From assembly GCF_050113635.1 (NCBI RefSeq), contig NZ_JBNJLT010000001.1:806001-870000 (forward strand): a stretch of 64,000 nucleotides of DNA, read 5' to 3'. The stretch comes from Marinimicrobium sp050113635. GTDB lineage: Bacteria; Pseudomonadota; Gammaproteobacteria; Pseudomonadales; Cellvibrionaceae. Made by a program: the position numbers and the translations under genes. The notes beneath the pieces were generated by a model. It was not told the origin of the DNA. It searched no databases and was given only the letters and a program-made list of their open reading frames with translations. The stretch's first letter is position 1; each line of letters begins with the position of its first letter. Shown one piece after another: positions 59,373 to 64,000 of this stretch.

Positions 59373-61913
59373 TTAGTTCTGATCCGCCAATTCCCGGATC
59401 AGCCGAAACCCCGTTTGTACATCAGCTGTACCATCATGAGCTTGCTGATATGCCAACGAGCATTCAGCCGTCGGCGTGTCATAACTGCCACCCAGCGCGA
59501 CGATTTTGTTTCCTTTAAGCGCCCATTCTTGAGCGTTGCCCAAGCAATTGACCAACCCCACACGATTTTTCCGCCCGACGCCAGCACGACCCAAGCTTCC
59601 ACCCCTCTCGATTCCACGCGAGGCAAAGCGGCAATTACGGTTTGGGTCTACCTGAGCATCTACCGCTTCGGCTGCATGAAGCCACTCCTCTATAGTCGGC
59701 AGGCGGTACCGGTAGCCGCTCAGCTCACTCAACCAGTGAGCGTAAGATCGGGCTTGTTCAATGGTAATGTTTGTCGCGGGTAGTTCATCGTGGTTTAAAG
59801 TCAACTGTTCGCAACCAGTCACCCGGCAGAAGCGGTTGTAATCCGATATCCGAACTTCTTCCCGGCCGATAGCATACGGAGCCCGTCCACGCAGGCCAGG
59901 CACAACGACCAACGACGGACCCGCACCAACTCCTTCCAACGTATCCCGACAGCCAGCACGCGGCCCTCTCGCTCCAGCTCCAGCGAGGTCTGCCGCGCAT
60001 GGGTCTTTGGGGGCGATGGCTATGCCCGCGACGCGAGCGCTGCGCGGTAACATTTGCATAGCCCGTTGCTTAAAGACCAGAGCACGATCCGGGAAGGCAC
60101 GACCGATCGATTCGATACATTGGGATAGCTCGTCAACAATTCGAGGCCGCTCCTGACTGAAGCGCTCAGTATCAAGCTCTCGAAGCTTTTGTATGGCGAC
60201 TTCCAAGTCGTCCATATTGAGCTGCTGGCGACAGTTCAGCTGCCGGTTGACAGTGTTCAGCGCTACTGAGAACTCTCTCGCAACCTTTTCCTGCTTCTCG
60301 CGCCGCTGCGCTTCCTTGAGCGCCAGTGCCTGCCGCTCCCTTCGGGAAGCTTCTCGATCTTTGTCCTCTGCTCGTACCTCTGCCCACTGGCTGTCAACGC
60401 TTTCGACCAATGCCTGCAGAGAATCTTCCTGGGTCGCATAACGTCTGGCATTTTCCAGCAGCGGTTGTGTTTCCTGAAACTCTCGGTTTTTCAAATGCCG
60501 ATCGATACGATTGAGATATGCGCGGTAAATAACCTCTCGCTGCTGCTCGAGCCAGGCATCTCCGCCAAGCAGTAAAATTCTCAGCTCTCGATAACTGTCC
60601 CACAGATCCGCCTGCCAGCTATCGGTAAAACGTGCATCTTCAACTAACCTGATTAATTCATTACGCCGTATTTCCAGACGGGCCTGCTTTTCCATTTCAG
60701 CACGCTCGTCCAGGTCAGACAGCGCGGGAACCCATTCGGATCGATACTGGTAGGCAGTGACGGCCATTGATGCCAACAAAATCGCAGTACCGACAAGGTA
60801 TTTGGTAATGGCGACTTTCTTTTGGCGAAATGACCTTCGAAATTCTGTCACGGACGGCGTTCGATCATTTCGCGAGAACGCGAGGCAGCGCTCTATAGCC
60901 TGCCATTGGTAACGATTTAAACCTGGGATTCTCTTGGGCTTAAGATGCTCGCTACAAGCCTCATCAGCATGCCGACGGTTGAACGGGTGTTCACCGGAGA
61001 AAATCTCATAAGCAATACACCCTAACGCATAAACATCGTCTCTCGTATCCGGGGGAAGGCCCTCCAGCATTTCCTTGCTGGCGTAAGCCGGTGTCAGTGC
61101 GCCCAGGTTGCCAGCATCGAACACGGTTTTATCATCCGGACTCCCATCGTGGCGATCAGCCTTGGCGACCGCTCGAGCAATACCGAAATCAAACACTTTT
61201 GGTATGCCACGGTTATTAATAAAGATATTCCCGGGTTTGAGATCCGAGTGAATAATACTTTCGGTATGCGCGTACTCCAGCGCTGAACATATGCCATCCA
61301 GGATTTGAAAGCATTCCTCACGAGGTAAACCTGTGGAACGGTACTGCGCAAGCAATTTATCCAATGGCTTCCCGTCGAGAAACTCCATGGTCATAAAGAC
61401 CTTGTCTCCGTCGCGATCAAAATCGTGTACATTTACAATATTTGGATGCGCTATACGCTGGGTTTTCCTCGACTCTCTCTGTAGAGCAATAAAAGCTTCG
61501 GGGTGCGATTTAAACTCTTCACTGAGTACTTTAATCGCCACATAGGGATCTCGGTCCTGAGCTTCAACTTTCAGGCGATCTCGCGCTTTGTATACGACAC
61601 CCATACCGCCAGCACCGAGCACATCTTCCAGAAGGAAGCGATTTTTCAGCCAATTTTCCGCCGCCGAATCGGTTGACGGCCCACTTCCTCCAGATCTAGT
61701 CCCCACACCGAAATCCTTAGGTGGCCCGCTAAGGAGAGTTTCATCATTTGGGTTACGTTGGGTGGTGCGCCTTGAGGGCTCGAAACGAGTGACGTCATCC
61801 ACAGCGGGTCTCGGTGCCTTTGGGCAAAAGGCTGTGGCACTTTCGGAGTTCTCCTCAATACTGCTCTTCCGGCTGGTGATAACCCGGGTTTTTGAGTCAT
61901 TATGATCTATCAT
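59373..61913 (-). CDS. ppkA: PpkA-like serine/threonine kinase fused to a formylglycine-enzyme-like domain
   Basis: An 846-residue regulator of type VI secretion. The kinase domain is at about 93-360: glycine loop LGAGGMG, Lys128 (VAIK), catalytic HSDLKPGN (222-229) and DFG (242-244). A transmembrane helix (about 373-391) leads to a periplasmic coiled-coil-rich stretch (about 400-600), and a FGE-sulfatase/SUMF1-like domain fills about 670-846 (RLPTIEEWLHAA, NCLGNAQEW, TGFRLIREL). In Pseudomonas PpkA phosphorylates Fha to switch on the machine, opposed by PppA. The extracytoplasmic domain probably senses envelope signals. Start overlaps pppA stop. Confidence 0.9.
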   Translation of the reverse strand: MIDHNDSKTRVITSRKSSIEENSESATAFCPKAPRPAVDDVTRFEPSRRTTQRNPNDETLLSGPPKDFGVGTRSGGSGPSTDSAAENWLKNRFLLEDVLGAGGMGVVYKARDRLKVEAQDRDPYVAIKVLSEEFKSHPEAFIALQRESRKTQRIAHPNIVNVHDFDRDGDKVFMTMEFLDGKPLDKLLAQYRSTGLPREECFQILDGICSALEYAHTESIIHSDLKPGNIFINNRGIPKVFDFGIARAVAKADRHDGSPDDKTVFDAGNLGALTPAYASKEMLEGLPPDTRDDVYALGCIAYEIFSGEHPFNRRHADEACSEHLKPKRIPGLNRYQWQAIERCLAFSRNDRTPSVTEFRRSFRQKKVAITKYLVGTAILLASMAVTAYQYRSEWVPALSDLDERAEMEKQARLEIRRNELIRLVEDARFTDSWQADLWDSYRELRILLLGGDAWLEQQREVIYRAYLNRIDRHLKNREFQETQPLLENARRYATQEDSLQALVESVDSQWAEVRAEDKDREASRRERQALALKEAQRREKQEKVAREFSVALNTVNRQLNCRQQLNMDDLEVAIQKLRELDTERFSQERPRIVDELSQCIESIGRAFPDRALVFKQRAMQMLPRSARVAGIAIAPKDPCAADLAGAGARGPRAGCRDTLEGVGAGPSLVVVPGLRGRAPYAIGREEVRISDYNRFCRVTGCEQLTLNHDELPATNITIEQARSYAHWLSELSGYRYRLPTIEEWLHAAEAVDAQVDPNRNCRFASRGIERGGSLGRAGVGRKNRVGLVNCLGNAQEWALKGNKIVALGGSYDTPTAECSLAYQQAHDGTADVQTGFRLIRELADQN

Positions 61914-62749
61914 GATGGTCCATCATCCGTTAGTGCCTTCCACCGGCTCAGTCTCGTCCGTGTCGAAGGCACATCCATAGCCACCGGCCCCAGCTCACCT
62001 CTGACAATAATCATTGATACGTTGTCTGGTGCGCCCTCATCGAGAACCGCGTTCAACAGCACCTGAGAACAACGCTCGGGATCCCTATGTCTCAGAGTTT
62101 GTTCTATCTGCGAATCAGAAATTACACCGTGGAGACCGTCACTACACAGTAAAAACAGGTCTCCAACTTGTACATCAAATACACGCAGATCCAGTTTTAT
62201 GGAGGCCTCGACACCCACAGCCCGCGTAATAACATTGCTGCACTCATGGCTCCGAGCCTGACCCCGATGAATCAACCCCTGGCGAACCATGTCTTCCACC
62301 TGGCTGTGGTCTGTTGTCAGCAGTTCCAGCCGCTGTTGGCGATAGCGGTAAAGGCGGGAGTCTCCCGCCCATAACCCGACCCCCAGTCGCCCTCGAATGA
62401 TCAAATCTACCAACGTACTGCCCATAGTAGCGCCACCTAGCACTTCACGAGCATAATGTTGCAGTTCAGCGTTAATGGCCTGTAAACAATCGTCCACGCA
62501 GTCCACCGCCTCTGCCAGACTTTCGGGAACTGTAAGCGATTTCAACGCCTCGATAATTTTTCCACTGGCCACATCGCCTACCTGATGGCCACCCATACCA
62601 TCGGCCACCGCCCAATGATCGGCTGTTGACAACAGCGCGTCCTCATTAACTTTGCGCACGCACCCGGTGTGAGTCATCGCTGCACAACGCCAGTGAATAG
62701 GTCGCCTGCAGGTAGCGTCCACTGAGACCGCCTCTTCTGTGGGCATCAT
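61910..62749 (-). CDS. pppA: PppA-like PP2C serine/threonine phosphatase
   Basis: A 279-residue cytoplasmic PP2C phosphatase that reverses kinase phosphorylation in type VI control. Start ATG 62749 overlaps the tagF stop, unlike the longer frame from 62902. Metal-binding motifs are present: VNEDA (34-38), ADGMGGHQVGD (49-59), SDGLHG near 195 and DNVSMI near 245. Its stop overlaps ppkA as ATGA, so the phosphatase and kinase are coupled. Confidence 0.93.
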   Translation of the reverse strand: MMPTEEAVSVDATCRRPIHWRCAAMTHTGCVRKVNEDALLSTADHWAVADGMGGHQVGDVASGKIIEALKSLTVPESLAEAVDCVDDCLQAINAELQHYAREVLGGATMGSTLVDLIIRGRLGVGLWAGDSRLYRYRQQRLELLTTDHSQVEDMVRQGLIHRGQARSHECSNVITRAVGVEASIKLDLRVFDVQVGDLFLLCSDGLHGVISDSQIEQTLRHRDPERCSQVLLNAVLDEGAPDNVSMIIVRGELGPVAMDVPSTRTRLSRWKALTDDGPS

Positions 62750-63483
62750 TGTGACGGCTCCATCGTCAGCGTTCGGCAGGGACGATGCCACTCTCCAGCC
62801 CGCCACTGCCCGGTATACATCGACACCACACTCGCCACGGAGGGCAATCCACTCGACGTCAAGACGCAGGACTCTACCCGGTCCGATCCTCGAGTTGTCC
62901 ATAAGCTGTAGCTCGGTGCTGTTAAGCGCAACGCTTCATCCAGCATATAGGGGTATACCGAAGCCACTGGAGACTTTTCATCGATCAAGGGCAGTATTTG
63001 TTGGGTAGCGCTCGACTCATTGCCCGGCTGATAGGCGGAAGACACATTGGGACTTATTTCAGACATTTGTCCGGCCATTGCGTCCAGCCTGAGCTGGCCC
63101 TCCAGCGCGGACAGTGCCAGCGACTCCACCGATTCAAACCAAGCATTATTGTTCGCCAACGCTGCCGTCGCTGGCAGGCGCGACTGAGCTGCACACAACA
63201 CCGTAAAAGGAAAATAACGTCCCACTCTATCCACACTGGGCAGTGATATCCCGAACCATAAATGGCTATCAATCACCCCGGGGGACAAGGCAAAGCGCCA
63301 CACCGGGCTAGTTAGATAAACATCCAGCCAATGATCCCCCAGCTGTTCCCGCATAGTCCCCATCACTCCCTGCAACCAACCATCCCAGACATTGATACAC
63401 TGGGTGGACAAGTCCCGGTGAATAAAGTCGCCGTGCGCCGGTAACTTTCCAAAAATTCCAGTTCTGAAAAGCAATGGCATCAC
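62746..63483 (-). CDS. tagF: Type VI secretion-associated protein TagF
   Basis: A 245-residue protein of the TagF/ImpM family, beginning GIFGKLPAHGDFIHR, which is the family hallmark, and ending in an acidic, less conserved half. In Pseudomonas TagF restrains Fha-dependent activation of the apparatus. Here it is coupled to tssM upstream (ATGA) and to pppA downstream. Confidence 0.94.
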   Translation of the reverse strand: MMPLLFRTGIFGKLPAHGDFIHRDLSTQCINVWDGWLQGVMGTMREQLGDHWLDVYLTSPVWRFALSPGVIDSHLWFGISLPSVDRVGRYFPFTVLCAAQSRLPATAALANNNAWFESVESLALSALEGQLRLDAMAGQMSEISPNVSSAYQPGNESSATQQILPLIDEKSPVASVYPYMLDEALRLTAPSYSLWTTRGSDRVESCVLTSSGLPSVASVVSMYTGQWRAGEWHRPCRTLTMEPSQ

Positions 63484-64000
63484 AGCACCTCCGGACAGCT
63501 ATATTGACGCAGAGGATTATGCGTTAACAGGTTGTCGACACTGCGCGCACGCACTTCGTATACCATTGTGTCTTGGTCGCCAGCGACACCGTCGCCCGCG
63601 GAGAACGTCACCTGGAATACATCAGCCTGTGGTGTTCTCTCAACACGGGCTTCATCCAGTGCTCGCAACCACGCCCAGGGTCCCTGATAGACCTGGTCAC
63701 GCACTCCACCATTGACGCCCTCAAAAATCATTCGAAGACGACTCTCCGCTTGGTCACCAGACCATTCCACAGATCGCCAGAATTTGGGGCCGTGATTATA
63801 GCTGAGCTCCTCACCATCAAGGTTCAGCGAAAATCGGGCGTTGTCCTTGCTCAACGCCTGCGGCCTGAACTCCAGCTTCAAGTGCGGCGACGAAGTCCCT
63901 TCGGGAAACATCACGCGTGTAACCTCCAGTCCTTGGCGAATATGGTTAAGTGCCGAACCGGACAAACCCAGCCCGTAGCCATCAACCGTCCGGTTTGACC
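63480..64000 (-). CDS. tssM: Type VI membrane-complex protein TssM (IcmF), C-terminal part
   Basis: The frame is open from the right edge to TGA 63480 and continues beyond base 64000. The visible 173 residues are the C-terminal beta-rich periplasmic domain of TssM (LKLEFRPQALSKDNARFSL, GPWAWLRALDEA). A TTG at 63965 is not a real start because the homologous sequence extends upstream of it. It indicates that the core apparatus genes lie outside the window to the right. Confidence 0.9.
   Translation of the reverse strand, partial: SNRTVDGYGLGLSGSALNHIRQGLEVTRVMFPEGTSSPHLKLEFRPQALSKDNARFSLNLDGEELSYNHGPKFWRSVEWSGDQAESRLRMIFEGVNGGVRDQVYQGPWAWLRALDEARVERTPQADVFQVTFSAGDGVAGDQDTMVYEVRARSVDNLLTHNPLRQYSCPEVL

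Overview
The window looks like a chromosomal segment from a polysaccharide-degrading marine-type gammaproteobacterium, probably of the Cellvibrionaceae or a close relative. That placement is an inference from gene content: two large TonB-dependent receptors, a carbohydrate-utilisation locus, a GlrK-QseG-GlrR set, a PEP-CTERM protein, and the rpsF-rpsR-rplI-dnaB order. No rRNA, tRNA, CRISPR array or transposase gene was seen.

Region 1 (1-18.2 kb, all minus strand) is a galactoside utilisation locus. An IclR-type regulator is followed by a TonB-dependent receptor, a large surface lipoprotein, a sodium-solute symporter, an FAD-dependent oxidoreductase, the Leloir enzymes galE-galT-galK, a sialate-O-acetylesterase-type esterase, and a second large lipoprotein that runs off the left edge. 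The same palindrome, GTATCT-N5-AGATAY, lies upstream of both the receptor and the symporter and is a good candidate for the IclR operator.

Region 2 (18.5-29.8 kb) holds a DUF4112 protein, a 52-residue YqaE/Pmp3 membrane peptide, a second TonB-dependent receptor with a carboxypeptidase-regulatory-like N-terminus, a PBP7-type peptidase, a decayed alpha/beta-hydrolase gene, a PEP-CTERM protein, the glrK-qseG-glrR operon, an EF-hand protein and a small outer-membrane barrel. The PEP-CTERM and EF-hand genes flank the sigma-54 activator operon. They share a 10-bp box exactly 30 bp upstream of matching sigma-54 -24/-12 elements.

Region 3 (29.8-43 kb) is mostly housekeeping: a class I glutamine amidotransferase paired with an amidoligase, tcdA, a TatD-family DNase, an SMP-30-like propeller, acs, panD, panC, dnaB and the rpsF-rpsR-DUF2232-rplI operon, and glyA.

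Region 4 (43-50.4 kb) has a DUF3300 protein and a compact five-gene operon: DUF1592-family cytochrome, DUF1552 Tat protein, ankyrin protein, cytochrome c' and cytochrome b561.

Region 5 (50.7-64 kb, minus strand) is the end of a type VI secretion cluster: tssM (partial), tagF, pppA, ppkA fused to a formylglycine-enzyme-like domain, a 62-residue protein, a TolQ/ExbB-ExbD-ExbD-TonB-like module, then hcp-vgrG-DUF6484-DUF2169-PAAR-like-TIGR02270.

The most unusual observation is in the ExbB-ExbD-ExbD module. Each of its first three genes carries exactly one in-frame TAG, with frame, family-like sequence, ribosome sites and start-stop overlaps otherwise intact. TAG is an ordinary terminator elsewhere in the window, so either the module is newly decayed by three separate nonsense changes or these ambers are read through.
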